Shown here: positions 46,303 through 55,269 of the stretch, piece by piece | Layout: every line of letters begins with the position of its first letter | How positions within the stretch are numbered: position 1 is the first letter of the stretch | Source: G963663315 sp965116335 | GTDB taxonomy: Bacteria; Pseudomonadota; Gammaproteobacteria; Arenicellales; Poriferihabitantaceae | Assembly: GCA_965116335.1 (NCBI GenBank) | Contig: OZ220677.1 | Span: forward strand, 434,001-498,000 | Length of the DNA: 64,000 nt | Direction of reading: 5' to 3' | Notes under the pieces: model-generated | The model's database searches: none | The model's input: the letters and a program-made list of their open reading frames with translations, nothing else | Told to the model about the DNA's origin: nothing | Translations under genes and position numbers: made by a program

Positions 46303-46342
46303 AACCGGGACTGCATCGGTTACGGATGCAGTCCCGGTTTTT
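46303..46342. terminator. Bidirectional rho-independent terminator between hisG and the LysM gene
   Basis: A perfect 15-bp stem (AACCGGGACTGCATC at 46303-46317 and GATGCAGTCCCGGTT at 46325-46339) with a 7-nt loop is followed by TTTTTC on the plus strand and TTTTC on the minus strand. It can stop transcription of both convergent genes. Confidence 0.93.
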
Positions 46343-46365
46343 CGGGGAAACCTGTGAACTATCGG

Positions 46366-46833
46366 TTATTTATTCAGATATTCCAGGTCGGAAGTCTCAA
46401 CCGGCCCAACCGCCCAGGTGCCTCTGGTCCTGGCATGGTTGACCGCCACATCTATATCGCCCTGCGTTGCATCTCGTGGAATATCCAGAATCTGTCCCGG
46501 ATAGATGAGATCGGCATCCGTAATCTGATCCTGATTCGCTTTATAAATGAGTGGCCATTGCTCAGGGACATTGTAGACTTCTTCTTCAGCAGCTATGCCC
46601 CAGAGATTTTCTCCCGCCGACACAGTCCAGAAGATCAGCGGTCCCGGCTCAAGCTCGGTCACCGGTTCAGGCTCAGGTGCAACAGGCTCCACTACTTCAG
46701 GAACCGGATCTGCCGGAACAGATTCATCAGTCGGCTTGCTTTTAGCGCTGATACAACCTGAAATAAATATGGACACAACCACAAATGTGGTCAACTTAAG
46801 TGCTGCCAGAACACTAGCAGAAGCTCTTCGCAT
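46366..46833 (-). CDS. LysM-domain lipoprotein
   Basis: A 155-aa secreted protein. The N-terminal signal ends in the lipobox FISGC (Cys27), so it is a lipoprotein. A Pro/Glu-rich linker (residues about 38-65) precedes one LysM domain (WTVSAGENLWGIAAEEEVY to YPGQILDIP) that binds peptidoglycan. The last 40 residues are unassigned. The role is likely envelope-associated. Confidence 0.87.
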   Translation of the reverse strand: MRRASASVLAALKLTTFVVVSIFISGCISAKSKPTDESVPADPVPEVVEPVAPEPEPVTELEPGPLIFWTVSAGENLWGIAAEEEVYNVPEQWPLIYKANQDQITDADLIYPGQILDIPRDATQGDIDVAVNHARTRGTWAVGPVETSDLEYLNK

Positions 46834-46978
46834 AATTGATTCCCCAGTTAATCGGATTAGTCAAGGTCAGGGTGTAATCCCTTTTCGTGCATTCTAAACA
46901 ACATTCGTTCAATATTCAATAGACTTGTCTGTTCATTAACCTGTCAGATATCCTCTGCAATACGGATTCCCGACCCAC

Positions 46979-48442
46979 TCAGGAAATCCCGCCGATGCAC
47001 AGATATTTCATCTCCAGATATTCCTCAATACCGTGGCTGGAACCCTCCCGTCCGAGGCCGGATTGCTTGACTCCGCCAAAGGGAGCTACCTCCGTGGAAA
47101 TCAGTCCGGTGTTGATTCCGACCATTCCGTACTCAAGTTGTTCGGCCACTCTCCAAACCCTGGCCAGGTCCCTGCTGTAAAAATAGGATGCCAGGCCGAA
47201 CTCCGTATTATTGGCCATCTCAACCACTTCCGCTTCATTCTCAAACCTGAACAGGGGCGCCAATGGACCAAAAGTTTCCTCCCTCGATACTTTCATATCC
47301 GAGGTTACATTCCTCAATAATGTCGGCTGGAACCAGACGCCACCCAATTCATGACGAGACCCGCCGACGACCACCTCCGCCCCATGCTCCACCGCATCGG
47401 CAATATGTTCCTCGACTTTCTGCACGGCATTCATATCAATCAGGGGGCCCTGAGTCACACCGTCCCGCATACCGTCCCCTACCTGCAGTTGACTCACCGC
47501 GACAGATAACTTCTCTGCGAACTCGTCGTAGATTCCCGCCTGAACATAGATGCGATTGGCGCAGACACAGGTTTGTCCGGCATTGCGATATTTGGAAATC
47601 ATGGTGCCTTCCACTGCCGCATCAACATCGGCATCGTCGAATACAATGAACGGAGCATTGCCACCAAGCTCCAGTGCCACCTTGATAATGGAGTCAGAAC
47701 ATTGCTTCATCAACAATCGACCCACTTCGGTTGAGCCGGTAAAACTCAGGTGCCTGACCGCCGGGTTCGAGGTCATTTGACCGCCAATAGCGGATGATGA
47801 CCCGGTAATCACATTCATCAATCCGGCTGGCAAGCCAGCCCGTTCAGCCAGCTCGCAAAGCGCGAATGCGGACAGTGGAGTTTGTGTCGCAGGCTTGACT
47901 ACGACCGCGCATCCGGCTGCCAGAGCGGGGCCGACTTTTCGGGTAATCATCGCGGACGGGAAATTCCATGGAGTAATAGCCACACAGACACCGATCGGTT
48001 GCTTTATTACCACAATCCGTTTATCCGGCTGGTGCTGGGGTATGGTTTCGCCACTCACCCGGCGCGCTTCACTCGCAAACCAGTCCAGAAAGGATGCGGA
48101 GTAGAGAATCTCCCCACGCGCTTCCGCCAGCGGTTTACCCTGCTCAAGCGTCATGATCCGGGCCAGGTCCTCCTGATTCTCGATCATCAGATCATGCCAA
48201 CGCCGCAAAATATCAGAGCGTTCCTTAGCCAACACATTACGCCAGATTTTCTGCGCCTGTTCCGCCGCCGCAATCGCTTCCGCGGTTTCCACAATCCCCA
48301 TATCAGGAACCCTGGCAATCACAGCGCCATTGGCAGGATTGGTCACATCAATGGTTTGTCCGCTGTTCGCGCCTCGAAACTGACCATTGATATAACACTG
48401 CTCGTGAAAAAGTCCGGTGTCATTCAGGTTCATATCTGTCAT
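46979..48442 (-). CDS. gabD: Succinate-semialdehyde dehydrogenase (NADP+)
   Basis: A 487-aa aldehyde dehydrogenase superfamily enzyme oxidising succinate semialdehyde to succinate. It has ITPWNFP near residue 153, FTGSTEVGRLL near 230, the catalytic glutamate motif LELGGNAPF near 252, and the catalytic cysteine in NAGQTCVCANR near 286. The GQTCVCANR signature is typical of GabD. No gabT neighbour is present. The start could be ATG 48442 or 48433. Confidence 0.9.
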   Translation of the reverse strand: MTDMNLNDTGLFHEQCYINGQFRGANSGQTIDVTNPANGAVIARVPDMGIVETAEAIAAAEQAQKIWRNVLAKERSDILRRWHDLMIENQEDLARIMTLEQGKPLAEARGEILYSASFLDWFASEARRVSGETIPQHQPDKRIVVIKQPIGVCVAITPWNFPSAMITRKVGPALAAGCAVVVKPATQTPLSAFALCELAERAGLPAGLMNVITGSSSAIGGQMTSNPAVRHLSFTGSTEVGRLLMKQCSDSIIKVALELGGNAPFIVFDDADVDAAVEGTMISKYRNAGQTCVCANRIYVQAGIYDEFAEKLSVAVSQLQVGDGMRDGVTQGPLIDMNAVQKVEEHIADAVEHGAEVVVGGSRHELGGVWFQPTLLRNVTSDMKVSREETFGPLAPLFRFENEAEVVEMANNTEFGLASYFYSRDLARVWRVAEQLEYGMVGINTGLISTEVAPFGGVKQSGLGREGSSHGIEEYLEMKYLCIGGIS

Positions 48443-48491
48443 AGAAAATTTCCCATGAGATTGTTTGCCTCCTGTTTTTGCAGAAGCCAGG

Positions 48492-49784
48492 TTATTTGAA
48501 CGGATGGTTCAATATGATCGTATCATCGCGTTCCACGCCGGTCGAAATCATGTCGATCGGCAACGCTGTCAGTTCAGAAATCCGGTTGAGATAAGATCGG
48601 GCATTGACTGGCAGGTCATCATAATCACGCACCCCTGCCGAGGACTCCTTCCAGCCGGGTAATTCCTCAAATACCGGCTCACATTGCTCCATATCATCCG
48701 AGCGCCAGGGCGGCAAGTCAAGCCTGGCGCCATTACATCGGTAGCCGACACAGATTTTGACAGTATCCAACCCATCCAGCACATCCAGCTTGGTGATACA
48801 TAACGCGCTCAAACCACAGACCTGTTTCGCTCTGCGCAACGCCACCATGTCGAGCCAGCCGCAACGTCGCGGACGCCCGGTTGTAGCCCCGAACTCATTA
48901 CCCTTGTCCGCCAGATGCCGACCAACAGAGTCGGTCAATTCAGTCGGAAAAGGGCCCGAACCCACTCGTGTGATATAAGCCTTGGCGATACCCAGAACAA
49001 AGTCAATGTCGAGAGGCCCGACTCCGGCTCCAACTGCGGCTGCGGCGCCAATGGTATTGGAAGATGTGACATAAGGATACGTGCCATGATCAATGTCCAG
49101 CAACATACCCTGAGCACCCTCAAACAGGACAACCTTACCCTCGCTGCGAAGTTCCGACAAACGCGCCGAAACATCACCCACCATACTCCGCACCCGCTCT
49201 CCTTCCGATAATGTTTCATCCAGTGTGGTCTGATAGTCCACCGGACAGGAACCAAAATAATGCTCCAGCACATAGTTATGATATTCCATCACTTCCTTCA
49301 ATTTGACACGGAAGCTGTCCGGTTCCAGCAAGTCCGCGACTCTCAATCCGCGTCTCGCCACCTTGTCTTCATAAGCCGGGCCGATACCCCTCCCGGTTGT
49401 ACCAATGGCTTTCCGCCCTTTCGCTTTTTCCCGCGCCACATCCAGCGCAACGTGATACGGCAGAATAATCGGGCAGGCATAACTCACCATCAGCCGATTC
49501 TCGATATCAATACCCTGCTCTGCAAGAGCGTCAATCTCCTGCAGCAACTTGGCAATGTTCAAAACCACGCCATTGCCGATCAGACACTCAACACCCGGAC
49601 GCATGGCGCCGGAGGGGATCAGATGCAACACGGTCTTGTGTCCATTGATGACCAGCGTATGTCCGGCGTTATGTCCACCCTGGAAACGCACGACTATATC
49701 TGCCTGTCCGGTCAACAAGTCGACAATCTTTCCCTTGCCCTCATCTCCCCACTGGCTGCCCAGCAATACGACATTCTTCGCCAT
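48492..49784 (-). CDS. purA: Adenylosuccinate synthetase
   Basis: A GTP-dependent ligase of AMP synthesis (IMP + Asp to adenylosuccinate). The N-terminal P-loop-like motif is NVVLLGSQWGDEGKGK, then GHNAGHTLVINGHK near 38, TTGRGIGPAYEDK near 128 and TGRPRRCGWLD near 304. I chose the ATG at 49784 (MAKNVVLLG) on family grounds; an in-frame ATG at 49790 exists. It lies downstream of hflK-hflC-DUF2065, the usual gammaproteobacterial order. Confidence 0.96.
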   Translation of the reverse strand: MAKNVVLLGSQWGDEGKGKIVDLLTGQADIVVRFQGGHNAGHTLVINGHKTVLHLIPSGAMRPGVECLIGNGVVLNIAKLLQEIDALAEQGIDIENRLMVSYACPIILPYHVALDVAREKAKGRKAIGTTGRGIGPAYEDKVARRGLRVADLLEPDSFRVKLKEVMEYHNYVLEHYFGSCPVDYQTTLDETLSEGERVRSMVGDVSARLSELRSEGKVVLFEGAQGMLLDIDHGTYPYVTSSNTIGAAAAVGAGVGPLDIDFVLGIAKAYITRVGSGPFPTELTDSVGRHLADKGNEFGATTGRPRRCGWLDMVALRRAKQVCGLSALCITKLDVLDGLDTVKICVGYRCNGARLDLPPWRSDDMEQCEPVFEELPGWKESSAGVRDYDDLPVNARSYLNRISELTALPIDMISTGVERDDTIILNHPFK

Positions 49785-49831
49785 TTTCATAAAATTCGAT
49801 ATTACGGGTTATCGGATGATTCCGTAAGGGG

Positions 49832-50023
49832 CTATCTGACGATGTACAAGAGTATGATTCCTGCGATCATGCTGATAAGCCCATAGATTCTCAATCTTGA
49901 ATCCGGCAGCTCGACCATCTGCATTACGAACCGCCTGAAAGTCCCGGGATTAAAGAACGGAATCAGCCCTTCAAGCACCAGATACAGGGCAAATGCAGCC
50001 GCTAAATCTCTCCAATCCAACAC
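49832..50023 (-). CDS. DUF2065 family small membrane protein (YjeT-like)
   Basis: A 63-aa protein with two predicted transmembrane helices (residues about 8-24 and 44-61) around a loop FFNPGTFRRFVMQM. The start is GTG. Its function is unknown, but its place between hflC and purA is conserved in gammaproteobacteria, which supports that it is real despite its size. Confidence 0.88.
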   Translation of the reverse strand: MLDWRDLAAAFALYLVLEGLIPFFNPGTFRRFVMQMVELPDSRLRIYGLISMIAGIILLYIVR

Positions 50024-50046
50024 AGCGTAAGGTCAAATTTCGCCGC

Positions 50047-50925
50047 TTAATTAGCTATCCTCGCCTCGGATTGCTTGAAGTACTTGAAGAACTCGGAGCT
50101 CGGATCAATGATCATCAGATCCTGCTTGCTGTTGAAGCTGCCCCGGTAAGCGTTCAGGCTACGATAGAAATTGTAAAATTCCGTATCCCTGCCGAAAGCA
50201 TCCGCATAGGCGGCAGTGGCGATAGCGTCACCTTCACCGCGAAGCACTTCGGCGTCGCGCTCGGCATCGGCCAGCAGTATCAGGCGCTGCCGGTCTGCGT
50301 CTGCCCGAATCTTCTCGGCAACCTCCTCACCCTGCGCCCGTAATTCCTTGGCAACACGTTGCCGTTCAGCCGCCATCCGTTGATAAACACGCTCACTGAT
50401 TGTTGTATCCAGATCCACCCGTTTCAGGCGCACATCGATCACTTCTATACCCAGCGTGGCCGCTTCCTCGTTCATCTCTTTCCGCACCGTTTCCATGATC
50501 ATCTTGCGGTCGCCTGAAATAACCTCCTGCACAGAGCGCTTGCCGAATTGCTGACGCAGACTGTCATTCACCCGTTGCGACAATCGCGAGCGAGCATTCA
50601 ACTTGCTGCCCTGCAACCGGGTGTAGTACTGATGGACGTCCTTCACCCGCCACTTGACGAACGAATCGACAATCAGGTTTTTCTTCTCCTGCGTCAAATA
50701 GGATTCCGGGTCCGCGTCCATGGTCTGTACTCTGGCATCAAAGAACCGGACATTATTGATAAAAGGGACTTTCCAGTGCAGTCCGGGTTGCACATCGGAT
50801 CGAATGATCTCACCGAACTTGAATACGATGGCTTTTTCCCGCTCATCAACCAGGTAGGCCGAAGAAAATACCAGAGCGCCAATTATGGCCACAAAAACAA
50901 CGCCCAACATTGATTTACCACTCAT
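50047..50925 (-). CDS. hflC: HflC, SPFH-domain FtsH modulator
   Basis: A 292-aa inner-membrane SPFH/band-7 protein that assembles with HflK around the FtsH protease. It has an N-terminal transmembrane anchor (VVFVAIIGALVFSSAYLV) and the band-7 domain (EKAIVFKFGEI, GLHWKVPF). A long charged helix follows (QRMAAERQRVAKELRAQGEE). The ATG lies two bases after the hflK stop, so translation is likely coupled. Confidence 0.96.
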   Translation of the reverse strand: MSGKSMLGVVFVAIIGALVFSSAYLVDEREKAIVFKFGEIIRSDVQPGLHWKVPFINNVRFFDARVQTMDADPESYLTQEKKNLIVDSFVKWRVKDVHQYYTRLQGSKLNARSRLSQRVNDSLRQQFGKRSVQEVISGDRKMIMETVRKEMNEEAATLGIEVIDVRLKRVDLDTTISERVYQRMAAERQRVAKELRAQGEEVAEKIRADADRQRLILLADAERDAEVLRGEGDAIATAAYADAFGRDTEFYNFYRSLNAYRGSFNSKQDLMIIDPSSEFFKYFKQSEARIAN

Positions 50926-50927
50926 GA

Positions 50928-52220
50928 TTATTGCCTCACAGTACGATCAACAGTTCGCGTAGTTGATCGGGAAGTGCTGTTATCCAGCGTATTCAGCCCG
51001 GACACGGGCCGATCAGACAGGCCGCCACCAACGGATGAACCAGTCGTCTGCCCACGATCACGCAATAGCTGATCGAGAGGCAGATACATGACATTGTTGC
51101 CACCGTCCGGCTGGTCAATCACCATTTTACTGGCACGACTGAAGACCTCCTCCATCGTTTCCAGATATAAACGGTCCCGGGTAATGTCAGGCGCCTTGGT
51201 ATATTCCGTCAGCACCTGCTCAAATCGGGCGGTCTCCCCCTCAGCCTTGGCGATTATGGAAGCGCGATAGGCCTCCGCCTCCTGCAAGATTCTGGCGGCG
51301 AAACCCCGCGCCTTCGGGATAATATCGTTGGCATAAGCCTGCGCCAGATTCTTCAACCGCACCTCATCCTCACGCGCCCTGACCACATCGTCGAAGGCAT
51401 CCTTAACCTGCTCAGGCGGCTGTGCGTTCTGCATTTCAACGGTTCGTATATTGATGCCCGTCTCATAACGGTCCAGAATCTCCTGAACCAGCACCTTGGT
51501 CTCCGATGCCAACTGCGCCCGACCTTCGGTAATCGCGAAATCCATCCTGTTGCGGCCTACAATTTCCCGCACGGCACTTTCCGTAGCCTGACGCACGACC
51601 AGGTCGGCCAACTCTCTCTCGTTGTATTCGCTGACATTAAACAGCAGGTCGGTCGGGTTCTTGACGTCATACTGCACCGCGAACTGTATATCAATAATGT
51701 TCTCATCCTGAGTCAGCATCAGCGCCTCCCGGGGCACGGACTGGATAGAGCGGCCACTTTCACGATAGCCCACCTCAACCGTGTTCACATTCTGGGTATT
51801 GACAATTTCCACCGACTCGAACGGAGTCGGGATGTGGAAATGCAGGCCCGCATCATTGGTTTCCAGATATTTACCGAAACGCAGCTCGATCGCCTGCTCA
51901 CCCTGATCAACCGTATAGAATCCAGTGAATATCCAGAAGCCCAGAGCAATGACCAGAATTCCCAGAATGGGAATCAGACCAACCCCACCGGAACCCCGAG
52001 ACCTGGAGCCACTAGACCTGGGGCCACTGCCACCGCCATCGCTATCACCACTGCCCCGACCTCCACTTTTTCGGCGACCGAACAGATTATCTATCCGATC
52101 CCTTGCCTGACGAAGGACTTCGTCCAGATCGGGTGGGGCTTGATTACGGCCGGTTCTACGACGATTACCCTGTCCCCATGGGTCATCATCGTCATCCGGG
52201 CCGGGTTTGTTCCACGGCAT
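50928..52220 (-). CDS. hflK: HflK, SPFH-domain FtsH modulator
   Basis: A 430-aa partner of HflC. The N-terminal cytoplasmic segment starts MPWNKPG, as in all HflK, and is acidic then Gly/Ser-rich. One transmembrane helix (IPILGILVIALGFWIF near 84-99) precedes the band-7 domain. The C-terminus is disordered. Immediately upstream there is no hfq or hflX, unlike the usual hfq-hflX-hflK order; an enoyl-CoA hydratase lies there instead. Confidence 0.96.
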   Translation of the reverse strand: MPWNKPGPDDDDDPWGQGNRRRTGRNQAPPDLDEVLRQARDRIDNLFGRRKSGGRGSGDSDGGGSGPRSSGSRSRGSGGVGLIPILGILVIALGFWIFTGFYTVDQGEQAIELRFGKYLETNDAGLHFHIPTPFESVEIVNTQNVNTVEVGYRESGRSIQSVPREALMLTQDENIIDIQFAVQYDVKNPTDLLFNVSEYNERELADLVVRQATESAVREIVGRNRMDFAITEGRAQLASETKVLVQEILDRYETGINIRTVEMQNAQPPEQVKDAFDDVVRAREDEVRLKNLAQAYANDIIPKARGFAARILQEAEAYRASIIAKAEGETARFEQVLTEYTKAPDITRDRLYLETMEEVFSRASKMVIDQPDGGNNVMYLPLDQLLRDRGQTTGSSVGGGLSDRPVSGLNTLDNSTSRSTTRTVDRTVRQ

Positions 52221-52327
52221 TGAGTCAACTCCAGAAAATTTATCTTGAATTACATTTTGTGACGGCGGATTGTATCACAGTCAATGCGGATAGATGATCC
52301 CGGTTCAATATAATTCCATGCCACGCT

Positions 52328-53116
52328 TTATTCAGCCCAGGGTGGTGGCTGCTTGTTGAAAAAACCGCTGATCCCGGCCTGGGCCTCATCCGTTTCCCAG
52401 GCATCTGCCAGCATTCTGGCAGTATATTGCCGGTTCTGCTCCGGGGTCTGTCTGCTGACATTACGAATCAACTCCTTGGTCATGGCGATCGCTCCGGGAG
52501 CACAGGCCAGACAGCTTTCCAGTTCCTGGTCAATCGCATCATCCAGTTCCACAGATCCGACCACCTTGTGCAGCAAACCCAGCCGCAATGCTTCTTCGGC
52601 GTTGAAGAAATGGGCGTTAATCAGGGTTCTCCGGGCATTGCTGACACCCAGGCGAGCAATCAGCCAGGGCGAGATATTGGCAGGAGTCAGGCCGAGTCTC
52701 GTCTCCGTCAGGGAAAACCGGGCATGATCGACACTAATCGCAATATCGCATACCGCGATCAACCCGACTCCGCCAGCGTAAGCCTGGCCGTTGACTCTGG
52801 CAATGGTTACCTTGTTCAATGTATCCAGTGCTTCCAGCGCATCCGCGAGCAAGGTGCTCTCCACTATTCGCTCTTCCCGATCCTTACTGAAATTATCCTT
52901 CATCCATCCGAGGTCGGCGCCCGCCGAAAAGCTTTTATCCCCGGCTCCGGTCAAAACCACGGCGCGAATCGCCGGATTTGCGGAAATCTGCTGGCAGGCT
53001 TGATGGATTTCCCGCATCATCCGATGCCCAAGCGCATTATGCTTCTGTTCCCGATTCAGCGTCAGCCAGGCTATATTTCTATCATCCACCGTCAATTTGA
53101 TATCGACCCAGGTCAT
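52328..53116 (-). CDS. Enoyl-CoA hydratase/isomerase family protein
   Basis: A 262-aa crotonase-fold enzyme. It has the CoA-binding NREQKHNALG near residue 22, the oxyanion-hole segments SFSAGADLGWM near 63 and GQAYAGGVGLIAVCDI near 110, and the Glu in SLTETRLGLTPANISPW near 137. It resembles methylglutaconyl-CoA hydratases but the substrate is uncertain. It is the last gene of the leftward CoA ligase/transport run, with 5 bp between it and the ligase start. Confidence 0.9.
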   Translation of the reverse strand: MTWVDIKLTVDDRNIAWLTLNREQKHNALGHRMMREIHQACQQISANPAIRAVVLTGAGDKSFSAGADLGWMKDNFSKDREERIVESTLLADALEALDTLNKVTIARVNGQAYAGGVGLIAVCDIAISVDHARFSLTETRLGLTPANISPWLIARLGVSNARRTLINAHFFNAEEALRLGLLHKVVGSVELDDAIDQELESCLACAPGAIAMTKELIRNVSRQTPEQNRQYTARMLADAWETDEAQAGISGFFNKQPPPWAE

Positions 53117-53121
53117 GGCAA

Positions 53122-54381
53122 TTACTCGTATTTGCGAATATCGTCAATCACAATGCCATCGTTGGCAATGTCTCCCGCCCCAACCCACTGCACTTGCCCG
53201 CGCAATCCGCACAAATCCTGGATACTCTGGCACACTGCATCCGTGAGCACGTCTACCCCTACGTCTCCTAAAGATGCCGATACCGGCTCGCAATACAGGA
53301 TTATTTCATCACGCCGGGAAACCCAGTCTATCACCAGCCTCGCTCTGGCAATCTCCGGGTGCCGTCCGACGATTTGCTGAATCTGTTCGGGACGAACAAA
53401 CATTCCCCGCACTTTCGCGGTCTGGTCCGCCCGTCCCAGCCAACCCCGAATCCGGCGATTGGTTCGTCCGCACGGACTCTCCCCGGACACAATAGCGGAC
53501 AGGTCACCCGTAGCAAACCGGATCAACGGGTAATCCGGGTTCAACGTGGTCACCACCACCTCCCCGACCTCACCGTCCGCCACCGGGTCGCCGCTTCCGG
53601 GTCGGACAATCTCCAGATAAACGCCTTCGTCGACAATCAGTCCCTGATCGGCTGTAGTCTCATAGGCGATCAAGCCCAGATCCGCTGTCGCGTAAGCCTG
53701 TACCACTGCAACACCGCAGTGGGCGAAAAATGCCCGTAACGAGGGCGGCAAGGCTTCACCGGATACCAGGGCCTTGTGGATGCTGCCTGTGTCACAATTC
53801 AGCTCCCGCCCTCTCTCGATCAGAATCTTCAGGAACGAAGGCGTGCCGACATAGCCATCCGGCTTCAAGTCATGAATCGTTTGCACCTGCATATCGGTCT
53901 GCCCGGTTCCGGCTGGAATCACGCCACAGCCGAGGCTTTGGCAACCACTGTCGAGCATGGCTCCGGCAGGGGTCAGATGATAGGCGAAACTGTTATGTAC
54001 CAGGTCTCCTTCGCGAAACCCGGCGGCATGCAACGCCCGCGCCAGTCGCCAGAAGTCAGTGCGGTGCGAACAAGCCTCATAGATCGGCCCCGGCGATACA
54101 TGGATGTATCTTACCTGATTGCCACGTAACGGGGTCATCCCGCCAAGCGGCGGTTCCAGCTTTTGCAGGCGAAGCAATTCCGACTTGCGGGTAACCGGGT
54201 ACTGTGCAAACTGTTCCAGCACCTGGAAGTGCTCACAATCGAACTCGCTCAGTATCCGCGCCCAGGCCGGAGCATGAGCTTTGGCGTGAGCCAGCTGCCC
54301 GGCTATAGATTCAACCAGATCGCTGGAACGCTGCTGTGCGCTTCTGGTTTCAAGAGCATCATAATACGGGGAAGTAGTCAT
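53122..54381 (-). CDS. Phenylacetate-CoA ligase-like AMP-forming enzyme
   Basis: A 419-aa adenylate-forming enzyme of the PaaK type: shorter than fatty-acyl-CoA ligases, with ATADLGLIAYE near residue 241 (adenine site), TTLNPDYPLIRFATGDLSAI near 290 and the hinge GWLGRADQTAKVRGMFV near 327. The substrate is probably an aromatic or other carboxylic acid. I chose the ATG at 54381 (MTTSPYYDALE); a GTG at 54402 overlapping the livF stop is an alternative. It belongs to the transporter operon. Confidence 0.85.
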   Translation of the reverse strand: MTTSPYYDALETRSAQQRSSDLVESIAGQLAHAKAHAPAWARILSEFDCEHFQVLEQFAQYPVTRKSELLRLQKLEPPLGGMTPLRGNQVRYIHVSPGPIYEACSHRTDFWRLARALHAAGFREGDLVHNSFAYHLTPAGAMLDSGCQSLGCGVIPAGTGQTDMQVQTIHDLKPDGYVGTPSFLKILIERGRELNCDTGSIHKALVSGEALPPSLRAFFAHCGVAVVQAYATADLGLIAYETTADQGLIVDEGVYLEIVRPGSGDPVADGEVGEVVVTTLNPDYPLIRFATGDLSAIVSGESPCGRTNRRIRGWLGRADQTAKVRGMFVRPEQIQQIVGRHPEIARARLVIDWVSRRDEIILYCEPVSASLGDVGVDVLTDAVCQSIQDLCGLRGQVQWVGAGDIANDGIVIDDIRKYE

Positions 54382-54389
54382 ATCCGGAG

Positions 54390-55232
54390 TCAAGCCAGCC
54401 ACCGCTTGCGACGACGGTAATGCTTGACATCACGAAACGATTTCTTGTCTCCTCCGCTGATGCCCAGATAAAACTCCTTGACATCTTCATTCTCGGCCAG
54501 TGATGCGGCCTCTCCGTCCATCACCACTCGACCGTTTTCAAGAATATAACCATAGGTCGCATAACGCAGGGCAACGGTTGTATTCTGTTCCGCCAGCAGA
54601 AAGGTCACCCCCTCCTGAGCATTCAGTTTATGCACGATCTCGAAAATTTCCGCGACCAGCTGCGGTGCCAGCCCCATCGACGGTTCATCCAGCAGGATCA
54701 CCTTGGGCCGCGCCATCAGTGCCCGCCCCACTGCGATCATCTGCTGCTCACCACCGGAAGTATAGCCAGCCTGGCTTTTCCGGCGCTCTTTCAACCGTGG
54801 GAAATAACTGTAAACCAGATCAAGATCACGGCTTATATTCTTGCGCCCATCCTTGCGGGTATAGGCTCCGGTCAGCAGATTCTCCTCTACCGTCAGATGT
54901 TCAAAGCAATGCCTCCCTTCCATCACCTGTACCACCCCCCGCTGCACCAGTTCAGTGGGCGAAAGATTATCTACTTTCTCGTCCATGAATTCGATGGAGC
55001 CTTTGGTCACTTCCCCCCTTTCCGTGCCCAGTATGTTGGAGATGGATTTTATCGTGGTCGTTTTACCGGCTCCATTGGCACCCAGCAGGGCGACGATGCC
55101 GCCCTGTGGGACCTCAAGGGAAACCCCCTTCAACACCAGGATCACATGATCGTAGATCACTTCGATGTTGTTGACACGAAGGACGATGTTGCCCGTCTGG
55201 TTGCCCTCAGTGGCGCCGGTTTCCAGCTTCAT
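54390..55232 (-). CDS. Branched-chain amino acid-type ABC transporter ATP-binding protein (LivF type)
   Basis: A 280-aa ABC ATPase. Walker A LLGANGAGKTT is near residue 49, the signature YTSGGEQQMIAVG near 157 and Walker B VILLDEPSMGLAP near 178. It carries a C-terminal basic tail (YRRRKRW) not found in classic LivF. It pairs with LivG, LivH and LivM here. The operon's ligases suggest the solute is an organic acid rather than an amino acid. Confidence 0.9.
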   Translation of the reverse strand: MKLETGATEGNQTGNIVLRVNNIEVIYDHVILVLKGVSLEVPQGGIVALLGANGAGKTTTIKSISNILGTERGEVTKGSIEFMDEKVDNLSPTELVQRGVVQVMEGRHCFEHLTVEENLLTGAYTRKDGRKNISRDLDLVYSYFPRLKERRKSQAGYTSGGEQQMIAVGRALMARPKVILLDEPSMGLAPQLVAEIFEIVHKLNAQEGVTFLLAEQNTTVALRYATYGYILENGRVVMDGEAASLAENEDVKEFYLGISGGDKKSFRDVKHYRRRKRWLA

Positions 55233-55269
55233 ATCAGGGGGTTATTTGCACGATTTGCCAATAACCGCT

